NCBI GenBank assembly: GCA_035248725.1
Contig: DATFHG010000017.1
Coordinates: 1 to 13,693, forward strand
Direction: 5' to 3'
DNA from: DASPMP01 sp035248725
Lineage (GTDB): Bacteria; Gemmatimonadota; Gemmatimonadetes; Gemmatimonadales; Gemmatimonadaceae
Length of the DNA stretch: 13,693 bases
A model generated the notes under the pieces. The model saw only the letters and a list, made by a program, of their open reading frames with translations. It had not been told where the DNA came from and searched no databases. The position numbers and the translations under genes are program-made. Shown piece after piece: positions 5,806-11,786 of the stretch. Each line of letters begins with the position of its first letter. Position 1 is the first letter of the stretch.

Positions 5806-7172
5806 TGCCGCGCCGGGTTCTCATCGTGGACGACGAGCCGGGCATCCGGCAGGCGCTCGGTCAGCTGCTCGAGTTCGAAGGCTACGAGGTGCGGTCGGCC
5901 GACAACGCGACGGACGGCATTACGCAGTATCAGTCGTTCAAGCCGCATCTCGTCTTCATGGACGTGAAGATGGCGGGCATCGACGGGCTCGAGGCCCTGC
6001 GTCGCCTGCGTGAGATCGACCCGGCGGCCGTCGTCGTCATGATCAGCGGACACGCAACGATCCAGACAGCGGTGGAAGCGACGCAGCGCGGCGCGTACGA
6101 CATCCTCGAGAAGCCGCTCGACACGGACCGCATCCTCGTCACGCTGCGCAACGCGCTCTCGCACCTCGATCTGCACGAGGAGAATGCGCGGCTCCGCGAG
6201 CGCATCGAGTCCCGCTTCGAGATCGTCGGCCGCTCGTACGCCATCCGCGCGGTGACCGACAAGATCGAGAAGGTCGCGAAGACGCCCGCCCGCGTGCTGA
6301 TCACCGGCGAGAACGGCACCGGCAAGGAGCTCGTGGCGCGCGCGATCCACAAGCAGTCCGCGCGTGCGGACCGGCCGTTCGTCGAGGTCAATTGCGCGGC
6401 GATTCCCTCCGAGCTCATCGAGAGCGAGCTGTTCGGGCACATGAAGGGCTCCTTCACCGGCGCCGTTGCCGATCGGGCGGGAAAGTTCGAGCAGGCGGAT
6501 ACGGGCACCCTGTTCCTCGACGAGGTGGGCGACATGTCGCTGGCCGCGCAGGCGAAGGTGCTGCGCGTGCTGCAGGACGGCGTCGTCACGCGCATCGGCG
6601 GATCCAAGGCGACGCAGGTGGACGTGCGCGTCGTGGCCGCGACGAACAAGAAGCTCGAGGACGAGATCGCGAACGGCCGCTTCCGGGAGGATCTGTTCTA
6701 CCGCCTCAACGTGGTGCCCGTCCATGTGCCGCCGCTGCGCGAACGGCGCGAGGACGTCCCACAGCTCGTCGGCCACTTCGTCGAGCACCTGACGCGCGGC
6801 GAGGGGATGCCGCCGCGTGTCGTCACGCCCGAGGCTGTGAACCGGCTGCAGCAGCTGGATTGGCCTGGCAACGTCCGCGAGCTGCGGAACACGGTCGAAC
6901 GTCTGCTGATCCTGTCGCCCGGTCCGCGCATCGGGGCCGAGGACGTGGATCGCCTCGTGTCGGGGCGCGATCCCGATCAGGCGGGGTTCGGCGCGCTGCT
7001 CGAATGCAAGACGTTCGAGGCATTCAAGGAAGCGGCGGAACGCGCGTTCCTCCTCGCCAAATTGCGCGAGCATGACTGGAACGTCAGCGAGACGGCGCGC
7101 GCGCTGGACATGCCGAGGTCCAACTTGTACAAGAAGATCGAGCGGTACGCGCTCACGCGAGAGAGCACGTGA
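5805..7172 (+). CDS. NtrC-family sigma-54-dependent response regulator
   Basis: The 455-aa protein has the full NtrC layout. The receiver domain (1-120) has acidic residues D9/D10, phospho-acceptor D53 (FMDVKM), S81 and K103 (EKPLD). The AAA+ domain (about 137-370) has Walker A GENGTGKE (168-175), a GSFTGA loop (215-220), Walker B GTLFLDE (234-240), the arginine-rich FREDLFYRLN segment and sensor II WPGNVREL (353-360). The Fis-type helix-turn-helix is at about 426-448 (NVSETARALDMPRSNLYKK). When phosphorylated it should bind an enhancer and use ATP to open sigma-54 promoters. The sigma-54 contact loop reads GSFTGA, not the usual GAFTGA. No histidine kinase gene is in the window, so it is an orphan here. 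It overlaps its neighbours by 1 and 4 bp. The domain order resembles NtrX/ZraR-type regulators, but the target is unknown. Confidence 0.95.
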   Translation: MPRRVLIVDDEPGIRQALGQLLEFEGYEVRSADNATDGITQYQSFKPHLVFMDVKMAGIDGLEALRRLREIDPAAVVVMISGHATIQTAVEATQRGAYDILEKPLDTDRILVTLRNALSHLDLHEENARLRERIESRFEIVGRSYAIRAVTDKIEKVAKTPARVLITGENGTGKELVARAIHKQSARADRPFVEVNCAAIPSELIESELFGHMKGSFTGAVADRAGKFEQADTGTLFLDEVGDMSLAAQAKVLRVLQDGVVTRIGGSKATQVDVRVVAATNKKLEDEIANGRFREDLFYRLNVVPVHVPPLRERREDVPQLVGHFVEHLTRGEGMPPRVVTPEAVNRLQQLDWPGNVRELRNTVERLLILSPGPRIGAEDVDRLVSGRDPDQAGFGALLECKTFEAFKEAAERAFLLAKLREHDWNVSETARALDMPRSNLYKKIERYALTREST

Positions 7173-7693
7173 GTCCCGCGGAACGCGACTGGGACAGGGA
7201 GCTGGCCAAGATCGACAAGCAGCTGGAGTCGGTCTCGGACGCGCAGCTGTTTCCCGAGAAAAAGGGCGCGGCACCCGCGCAGAAGGCGCAGGTCGCCGCG
7301 GACCGTGCGGCGACGTCGTCGTGGCCGGCGATCCTGCGGTTGGTTCTCTCCGTCGCGCTCGGCATTGGAATTCTCTTCTGGCCGTACGGCAATCGCTGCG
7401 GGGTGGGCCTCGCGGGCTACCTGTTCGCCGTCGCCGCCGTGGTCACCGGCGGCGTGTGGAGCACGGTGTGGACGTGGCGGCATCGCACGGGGCGAGCCCA
7501 CGTACTGTCTATACTATTGATGGTGTGGGGGCTGATCCTCGGTGCGGGCGAAGTGCTGCCGCGTATTGGATATGCGAAGCAGATCCTCACGTGGTCGTGC
7601 ACCAATCAGCTACCGAGGCGCGGGACGCAGATTCCGGCCCCGCAAGCTCAACAAACTCCTACTGGCGGAGCCACAAAGGCTTCATCCGGATAA
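7169..7693 (+). CDS. Hypothetical membrane protein (174 aa, three predicted helices)
   Basis: I do not recognise this family. The GTG start overlaps the response regulator stop by 4 bp (GTGA), so translation is probably coupled. A charged N-terminus (about 1-50, with a helical REL AKIDKQLE stretch) faces the cytoplasm. Three membrane helices follow (about 52-71, 82-101 and 112-130), then a polar, Gln/Pro/Thr-rich tail of about 40 residues. The third helix is encoded with unusual AT-rich codons (ATA, CTA, TTG around 7510-7518), unlike the rest of the gene. The last codons and stop (TCC GGA TAA) are part of the ATCCGGA hairpin array. It may be a membrane partner of the regulator, but that rests only on gene order. 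Confidence 0.75.
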   Translation: MSPAERDWDRELAKIDKQLESVSDAQLFPEKKGAAPAQKAQVAADRAATSSWPAILRLVLSVALGIGILFWPYGNRCGVGLAGYLFAVAAVVTGGVWSTVWTWRHRTGRAHVLSILLMVWGLILGAGEVLPRIGYAKQILTWSCTNQLPRRGTQIPAPQAQQTPTGGATKASSG

Positions 7694-7721
7694 TTCCGGA
7701 TGCATCCGGATCGATCCGGAT
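7684..7721. repeat. Tandem double hairpin: four ATCCGGAT-type palindromes at exact 10-bp spacing
   Basis: Copies are ATCCGGAT at 7684-7691, TTCCGGAT at 7694-7701, ATCCGGAT at 7704-7711 and ATCCGGAT at 7714-7721. Each full copy is itself an 8-bp palindrome. Read another way, they form two identical stem-loops, each with stem ATCCGGA/TCCGGAT: 7684-7701 with loop TAAT and 7704-7721 with loop TCGA, separated by GC. The first loop contains the stop codon of the preceding gene. The array ends 33 bp before the aldehyde dehydrogenase ATG. The 10-bp period would place the sites on one face of DNA, suggesting an operator. The stems would also form in RNA, suggesting a processing or stability element. 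No U-tract follows, so it is not an ordinary terminator. Confidence 0.8.
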
Positions 7722-7754
7722 ACGGCTGTCCGTGGCCCGCGCGTGAAGAATCCA

Positions 7755-9254
7755 ATGAAGACGTTCAAGAATTTCATCGGCGGCAAATGGCAGGACGCGG
7801 CGAGCGGCGAGACGTTCGAGAACCGCAACCCCGCGGACTGGAGCGACGTCATCGGCAGGTTCCCGCTGTCCGACGCGAAGGACGTGGACTGCGCGGTGCA
7901 ATCGGCGAAACGCGGATTCCAGGTGTGGCGCAAGACGCCCGCGCCCGCGCGCGGCGACGTGTTGCGTCGCGTCGGCGACATCATGACGGAGCGGAAAGAC
8001 AAGATCGCCGACGCCATGACGCGCGAGATGGGCAAGCCGCTGCAGGAGACACGCGGCGACGTACAGGAAGGCATCGACACCGCGTACTACGCGGCGAGTG
8101 AGGGGCGACGCCTTTTCGGCCACACCGTGCCGAGTGAGCTGCACAACAAATGGGCGATGAGCTTCCGGCGCCCCATCGGCGTGGCCGGACTGGTCACACC
8201 GTTCAACTTTCCGATGGCGATCCCGACGTGGAAGATGTTTCCCGCGCTCACGTGCGGAAACTCGGTGATCATCAAGCCCGCAGAAGACGTCCCACATACC
8301 GCGACGTTGCTCGTCGAGATCCTGCTCGAGGCCGGACTGCCGCCCGAGGTCATCCAGCTCGTCCACGGGCTCGGTGAGACGGCGGGGAAGGCGCTGGTGG
8401 AACATCCCGAGGTGCCGCTGATCTCGTTCACCGGCTCGACAGAGACGGGACGCATCGTCGGCGAAACATGTGGCCGGATGCACAAGCGGCTGTCGCTCGA
8501 GATGGGCGGCAAGAACGCCATGACGGTGCTGGACGACGCCGATCTCGATCTCGCGCTCGACGGCGTGCTCTGGGGCGCCTTCGGCACCACCGGACAGCGA
8601 TGCACGGCCACGAGCCGGCTGCTGCTCCACGACGGCGTGCATGATGAATTCCTCAGCCGGCTCGTCGAACGTGTGCGCGCGCTCACGCTCGGCGACGGCC
8701 GCAAGACAGGGACGGATGTCGGCCCGCTGGTGAACGAGCCCGCACTGAAGAAGGTCGAGCGCTACGTCGACATCGGCGTCAGCGAAGGCGCGGACCTCCT
8801 GATCGGCGGCCGCCGAGCGACTGCCGGCGATCTGAGCAAGGGATTTTTCTTCGAGCCCACGATCTTCGCACGCGTCAAGGCGGGCATGCGCATCGAGCAG
8901 GAGGAGATCTTCGGGCCCGTGCTGTCCGTCGTGCGTGTGCGCTCCGCGGACGAGGCATTCGCGATCAACAACGGCGTGAAGTACGGCCTGTCATCGTCCG
9001 TGTACACGCGGGACGTGAACATCGCCTTCCGCGCGCAGACCGAGCTGGACACCGGCATCACCTACGTGAACGCGCCGACCATCGGTGCGGAGGCACATCT
9101 GCCATTCGGTGGTGTCAAACAGACAGGCAACGGCCACCGGGAAGGCGGCTGGGAAGTGTACGAGTTCTACTCGGAGACGAAGGTGGGCTACGTGGACTTC
9201 TCGGGCACGCTCCAGCGGGCGCAGATCGACAACTATCTGGGCACGCCCGACTGA
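7755..9254 (+). CDS. NAD(P)-dependent aldehyde dehydrogenase family protein
   Basis: The 499-aa length is normal for the ALDH superfamily, which oxidises aldehydes to carboxylates with NAD(P)+ in the cytoplasm. Key residues are present: N151 in TPFNFPMAIPTWK (oxyanion hole), K174 in IIKPAE (cofactor binding), FTGSTETGR (225-233, Rossmann turn), general base E249 in LEMGGKNA, nucleophile C283 in GQRCTATSR, and E384 in EEIFGP. The ending NAPTIGAEAHLPFGGVKQTG is typical of semialdehyde-type bacterial ALDHs near the alpha-ketoglutarate-semialdehyde branch, but the substrate cannot be fixed from sequence. The ATG at 7755 is chosen because the homologous N-terminus (FKNFIGGKWQ) starts there; a GTG at 7743 in the same frame is an alternative. 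Neither has a good Shine-Dalgarno sequence. The tandem hairpin array immediately upstream may control it. Confidence 0.95.
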   Translation: MKTFKNFIGGKWQDAASGETFENRNPADWSDVIGRFPLSDAKDVDCAVQSAKRGFQVWRKTPAPARGDVLRRVGDIMTERKDKIADAMTREMGKPLQETRGDVQEGIDTAYYAASEGRRLFGHTVPSELHNKWAMSFRRPIGVAGLVTPFNFPMAIPTWKMFPALTCGNSVIIKPAEDVPHTATLLVEILLEAGLPPEVIQLVHGLGETAGKALVEHPEVPLISFTGSTETGRIVGETCGRMHKRLSLEMGGKNAMTVLDDADLDLALDGVLWGAFGTTGQRCTATSRLLLHDGVHDEFLSRLVERVRALTLGDGRKTGTDVGPLVNEPALKKVERYVDIGVSEGADLLIGGRRATAGDLSKGFFFEPTIFARVKAGMRIEQEEIFGPVLSVVRVRSADEAFAINNGVKYGLSSSVYTRDVNIAFRAQTELDTGITYVNAPTIGAEAHLPFGGVKQTGNGHREGGWEVYEFYSETKVGYVDFSGTLQRAQIDNYLGTPD

Positions 9255-9287
9255 TACTTTCGGCCGCGACGGGAGTCTATCTATAGA

Positions 9288-9401
9288 ATGATGCTGGCAG
9301 GGAAGTCGGTCATGACGCACGGTCGCGACGTGACGTACGTCGCGCCGGATGGGACGGTTCGGGGGCACTTGCTGCCACCGGACGCGACGGTAGACTCCTA
9401 G
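9288..9401 (+). CDS. Possible small ORF (37 aa) upstream of lepB
   Basis: This reads MMLAGKSVMTHGRDVTYVAP and continues to a TAG at 9399-9401, 19 bp before lepB. It lies in the longest gap of the window (9255-9420). A GGGAG at 9271-9275 is somewhat far from the start for a ribosome site. A TACTTTCG (9255-9262) just after the aldehyde dehydrogenase stop resembles TAnnTTTG with one mismatch. The middle of the peptide (DVTYVAPDGTVRGHLLPP) looks protein-like, but 37 codons can stay open by chance in GC-rich DNA. An alternative is that the gap is only the lepB leader. Low confidence. Confidence 0.25.
   Translation: MMLAGKSVMTHGRDVTYVAPDGTVRGHLLPPDATVDS
9369..9396 (+). promoter_or_regulatory. Possible lepB promoter (TTGCTG - 16 bp - TAGACT)
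   Basis: TTGCTG (9369-9374) and TAGACT (9391-9396) are separated by 16 bp and match the sigma-70 boxes at three and four of six positions. Transcription would start near 9403, leaving a leader of about 18 bases that contains the AGGA ribosome site of lepB. The match is modest, and the preferred sequence of the local sigma factor is not known. Confidence 0.3.
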
Positions 9402-9420
9402 GCGAACGCAGGACAGCTCC

Positions 9421-10248
9421 ATGGCTTCCGTGCCCTCCCTGCCACCCGGTCCTTCCACCGCATCTGTGCCGCCGACGGCACCCCCCGCCGACAAGGACGC
9501 GCGCGCCATCACGCCCGAACAACGCATGGGCGCGCTGGAATACGTCAATCGCCGCCGCAGCATCGGCCTCGGCTTTCTGTGGGAGTGGACGAAGATCTTC
9601 TGGATCTCCGTCGCGCTCTTCCTGGTGCTCCGGACCTTCATCGTCGAGGCGTTCAAGATTCCGAGCGGGAGCATGGAGCACACGCTGCTGGTCGGCGACT
9701 TCCTGCTCGTGAACAAGCTCGCGTACGGCGCCGAGATTCCGTTCACGCACAAACGCCTGCCGGCGTTCCGCGATCCGCAGCGCGGCGACGTGATCGTGTT
9801 CGAGGCGCCGGAGGATCCCACCAAGACGTACGTCAAGCGTCTCGTGGGCCTCACCGGCGACACGCTCGAGATGCGCAACGGCGAGCTGTATCGCAACGGC
9901 CGGCATCTCACCGAGCGATACGTCGAGCACGTCGCGCCCGAGATCGATCCTGTGGAGGAGCGTTTTCGCTGGCAGCGCGACTACATCGTGCGCTCGGCGA
10001 ACGCAACCGTTGGGTACTATCCGTCACGAAACAACTGGGGTCCGCTGGTCGTCCCACAGAAGAATTATTTCGTGCTCGGAGACAATCGCGACAACTCGAG
10101 CGACAGCAGGTACTGGGGCTTCGTCGCCGACTCACTGGTGAAGGGCAGCCCGTTCGTCATTTACTACAGTTACGCTCCCGACTCTTCGCAGTCTCTCGCG
10201 TGGCTCACCCGCATTCGCTGGCATCGTCTCGGCGAGCGCGTCAAGTAG
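9421..10248 (+). CDS. lepB: Signal peptidase I
   Basis: This membrane serine protease removes signal peptides from exported proteins on the outer face of the inner membrane. The 275-aa protein has a polar Pro/Ala-rich cytoplasmic N-terminus (1-50) and one clear membrane helix (about 55-72). Box B follows with the nucleophile S84 (IPSGSMEHTL), then box D with the general base K139 (TYVKRLVGLTGD) and box E GDNRDNSSDSRYWG (220-233). The insert between boxes D and E (about 160-210) is moderately long, as in Gram-negative enzymes. AGGA ends 7 bases before the ATG and supports this start. Substrates may include the secreted CAP protein at 3201. An imperfect hairpin with flanking A and T tracts follows the stop. 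Confidence 0.96.
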   Translation: MASVPSLPPGPSTASVPPTAPPADKDARAITPEQRMGALEYVNRRRSIGLGFLWEWTKIFWISVALFLVLRTFIVEAFKIPSGSMEHTLLVGDFLLVNKLAYGAEIPFTHKRLPAFRDPQRGDVIVFEAPEDPTKTYVKRLVGLTGDTLEMRNGELYRNGRHLTERYVEHVAPEIDPVEERFRWQRDYIVRSANATVGYYPSRNNWGPLVVPQKNYFVLGDNRDNSSDSRYWGFVADSLVKGSPFVIYYSYAPDSSQSLAWLTRIRWHRLGERVK

Positions 10249-10250
10249 GT

Positions 10251-10294
10251 CAAAAACCGGTCGTCGCGCAGCCCTGTTGCGCGCGTCCGTTTTG
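10251..10294 (+). terminator. Probable intrinsic terminator after lepB
   Basis: CGCGCA (10265-10270) pairs with TGCGCG (10278-10283) around a 7-base loop. Further out, CGG pairs with CCG, and the outer CAAAA (10251-10255) pairs with TTTTG (10290-10294). The stem is interrupted by a bulge and an internal loop, so it is weaker than the hairpin after the sigma gene. The mirrored A and T tracts could allow action in both directions. It lies 3-46 bp after the lepB stop. Confidence 0.45.
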
Positions 10295-10351
10295 AGATAA
10301 ATCGGTTCCCACCGCACGTCCCGCCGCACCGCTACACAACGGTAGTCCAGC

Positions 10352-11206
10352 ATGCCACCTGCCACGAAGAAGTCTTCGTACGAGGAAGGCTCACTCGATC
10401 AGTATCTGCGCGACATTAGTGCCTACCCTCTCATCAATCGAGAGGAGGAGGTGCGGCTCGCGCAGCGGATCCGGGTGAACGATCAGGAGGCGCTCGACAA
10501 ACTGGTGCGCTCGAACCTGCGCTTCGTCGTGTCCGTCGCCAAGAAATATCAGAACCAGGGCGTCTCGCTCGCCGATCTGATCAACGAGGGCAACCTCGGC
10601 CTCATCCGCGCGGCGCACAAATTCGACGAGACGAAGGGGATCAAGTTCATCTCGTATGCCGTGTGGTGGATCCGTCAGGCGATTCTGCAGGCCCTCGCCG
10701 AGCAGAGTCGCATCGTGCGCGTGCCGCTGAATCGTGCCGGCACGCTGCACCGCATCGGCAAGCGGGCCAGCGCGCTGCTGCAGGAGCTGGGACGCGAAGC
10801 GACGCACGCCGAGATCGCCGAGGGCATGGAGATCACGGAAGAGGAAGTCGCGAAGACGATGTCGATCTCGCAGACGCATCTCTCCCTCGACGCGCCGCTC
10901 ACGCCCGGCGAGGACAACAAGCTCCTCGATTACCTCCCCGACAACCTCAATCCCACGCCCGACGAGCAGACGTTCGAGAAGGCGCTCACGGAGTCGATCG
11001 AGGAAGCGCTGTCGCACCTGAAGGAACGCGAAGCCAAGATCCTGCGTCTGTATTTCGGGCTCGACGACGAGGAGCCGATGACGCTGGAGCAGATCGGCGC
11101 GCTGCTCGGCATCACGCGCGAGCGCGTGCGCCAGATCAAGGAAAAGGCGCTGTCGCGCCTGCGGCACGTCTCGCGAGCGCGGGCCCTGGAGTCGTACCTG
11201 GGCTGA
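10352..11206 (+). CDS. rpoD: Primary-type RNA polymerase sigma factor, short RpoD/SigA form
   Basis: This sigma-70 family factor directs RNA polymerase to housekeeping promoters. The 284-aa protein starts almost at region 1.2 (SLDQYLRDISAYPLINREEE, 14-33). Region 2 follows (about 51-126), with NLRFVVSVAKKYQNQG, DLINEGNLGLIRAAHKFD and the -10 recognition helix ISYAVWWIRQAILQALAEQS. Region 3 is at about 127-205 and region 4 at about 215-275, with the helix-turn-helix TLEQIGALLGITRERVRQIK (244-263). Region 1.1 and the long spacer of E. coli RpoD are absent. Phrases such as NQGVSLADLINEGNLGLI and DAPLTPGEDNKLLDYL closely resemble Bacteroidetes RpoD. The ATG at 10352 has no clear Shine-Dalgarno sequence. 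A strong terminator follows, so the gene is probably a single unit. Whether it is the only primary sigma of the genome cannot be seen here. Confidence 0.94.
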   Translation: MPPATKKSSYEEGSLDQYLRDISAYPLINREEEVRLAQRIRVNDQEALDKLVRSNLRFVVSVAKKYQNQGVSLADLINEGNLGLIRAAHKFDETKGIKFISYAVWWIRQAILQALAEQSRIVRVPLNRAGTLHRIGKRASALLQELGREATHAEIAEGMEITEEEVAKTMSISQTHLSLDAPLTPGEDNKLLDYLPDNLNPTPDEQTFEKALTESIEEALSHLKEREAKILRLYFGLDDEEPMTLEQIGALLGITRERVRQIKEKALSRLRHVSRARALESYLG

Positions 11207-11235
11207 CGCCCACGACGCATTCGAATCAGGCGACC

Positions 11236-11274
11236 AGGCCGAATCGTCATCGAACGGTTCGGCCTTTCTCTTTT
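11236..11274 (+). terminator. Intrinsic terminator after the sigma factor gene
   Basis: AGGCCGAA (11236-11243) pairs perfectly with TTCGGCCT (11258-11265), an 8-bp stem with a 14-base loop, followed by TTCTCTTTT. This is a standard Rho-independent terminator, 30 bp after the sigma gene stop. Its T-rich tail runs directly into the presumed yajQ promoter. Confidence 0.85.
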
Positions 11275-11281
11275 ACATTTC
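11274..11281 (+). promoter_or_regulatory. Putative promoter element (TACATTTC) giving a leaderless yajQ mRNA
   Basis: TACATTTC contains TACATT (four of six to the -10 consensus) and fits TAnnTTTG except in the last base. Its first T is 12 bases before the yajQ ATG at 11286, so transcription should begin at the start codon itself. No Shine-Dalgarno sequence exists between them, and the terminator just upstream excludes most read-through from the sigma gene. A -33/-35 partner is not obvious. Confidence 0.45.
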
Positions 11282-11285
11282 CCCA

Positions 11286-11786
11286 ATGGCTCAGACCTCG
11301 TCCTTCGACGTGACCACGGGTGTCGATCTCCAGGAGGTCGACAACGCCGTGAATCAGGCGCAGAAGGAGCTCGCGCAGCGCTACGATTTCAAGGGATCCA
11401 GGGCGTCGATCGAGTTCCAGCGCGCCGAGGCGACGCTGGTGCTCGTCGCCGACAATGATTTTCAGATGAAGTCGTTGCTCGACATCGTCCAGACGCGACT
11501 GATCAAACGCCAGGTGCCGGTCAAGAACCTGGACATCGGCGAGATCAAGCCGGCGGGCAACGACACAGTCCGCCGCGAAGTGAAGCTCAAGACCGCGCTC
11601 GACTCCGAGACCGCGAAGAAGGTGGCCGCGACCATAAAGGACGCGAAGCTGAAGAAAGTGCAGGCCGCCATCCAGGGCGACCAGGTGCGCGTGACGTCGC
11701 CCTCGAAGGACGATCTCCAGGACGCCATCGCGCTGCTCCGCGGCAAGGATTTCGGCGTCGAGCTCAAGTTCGGGAATTATCGGTGA
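11286..11786 (+). CDS. yajQ: YajQ family cyclic-di-GMP/nucleotide-binding protein
   Basis: The 166-aa protein matches YajQ (DUF520) over its full length: SSFDVTTGVDLQEVDNAVNQ (5-24), RYDFKGSRASIEF (32-44), the long lysine-rich middle (VKNLDIGEIKPAGNDTVRRE) and the end GKDFGVELKFGNYR. The family folds as two ferredoxin-like domains. Members bind cyclic di-GMP in Xanthomonas and nucleic acids or nucleotides in E. coli; the general role is uncertain. It is soluble and cytoplasmic. The ATG has no ribosome site and sits 12 bp after a terminator tail, so a leaderless transcript is likely. It overlaps rimO by 4 bp (GTGA), which suggests coupled translation. Confidence 0.94.
   Translation: MAQTSSFDVTTGVDLQEVDNAVNQAQKELAQRYDFKGSRASIEFQRAEATLVLVADNDFQMKSLLDIVQTRLIKRQVPVKNLDIGEIKPAGNDTVRREVKLKTALDSETAKKVAATIKDAKLKKVQAAIQGDQVRVTSPSKDDLQDAIALLRGKDFGVELKFGNYR

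Noticed and set aside
5601..7274. 557-codon open frame on the minus strand opposite the response regulator
   Set aside because: It mirrors the codon pattern of the NtrC-type gene, spans two gene borders and contains no recognisable domain.
9364..9373. GGCAC-TTGCT, similar to the two halves of a sigma-54 promoter, upstream of lepB
   Set aside because: A sigma-54 site needs about five bases between the GG and GC blocks; here they are directly adjacent. I noticed no well-spaced -24/-12 site in the gaps.
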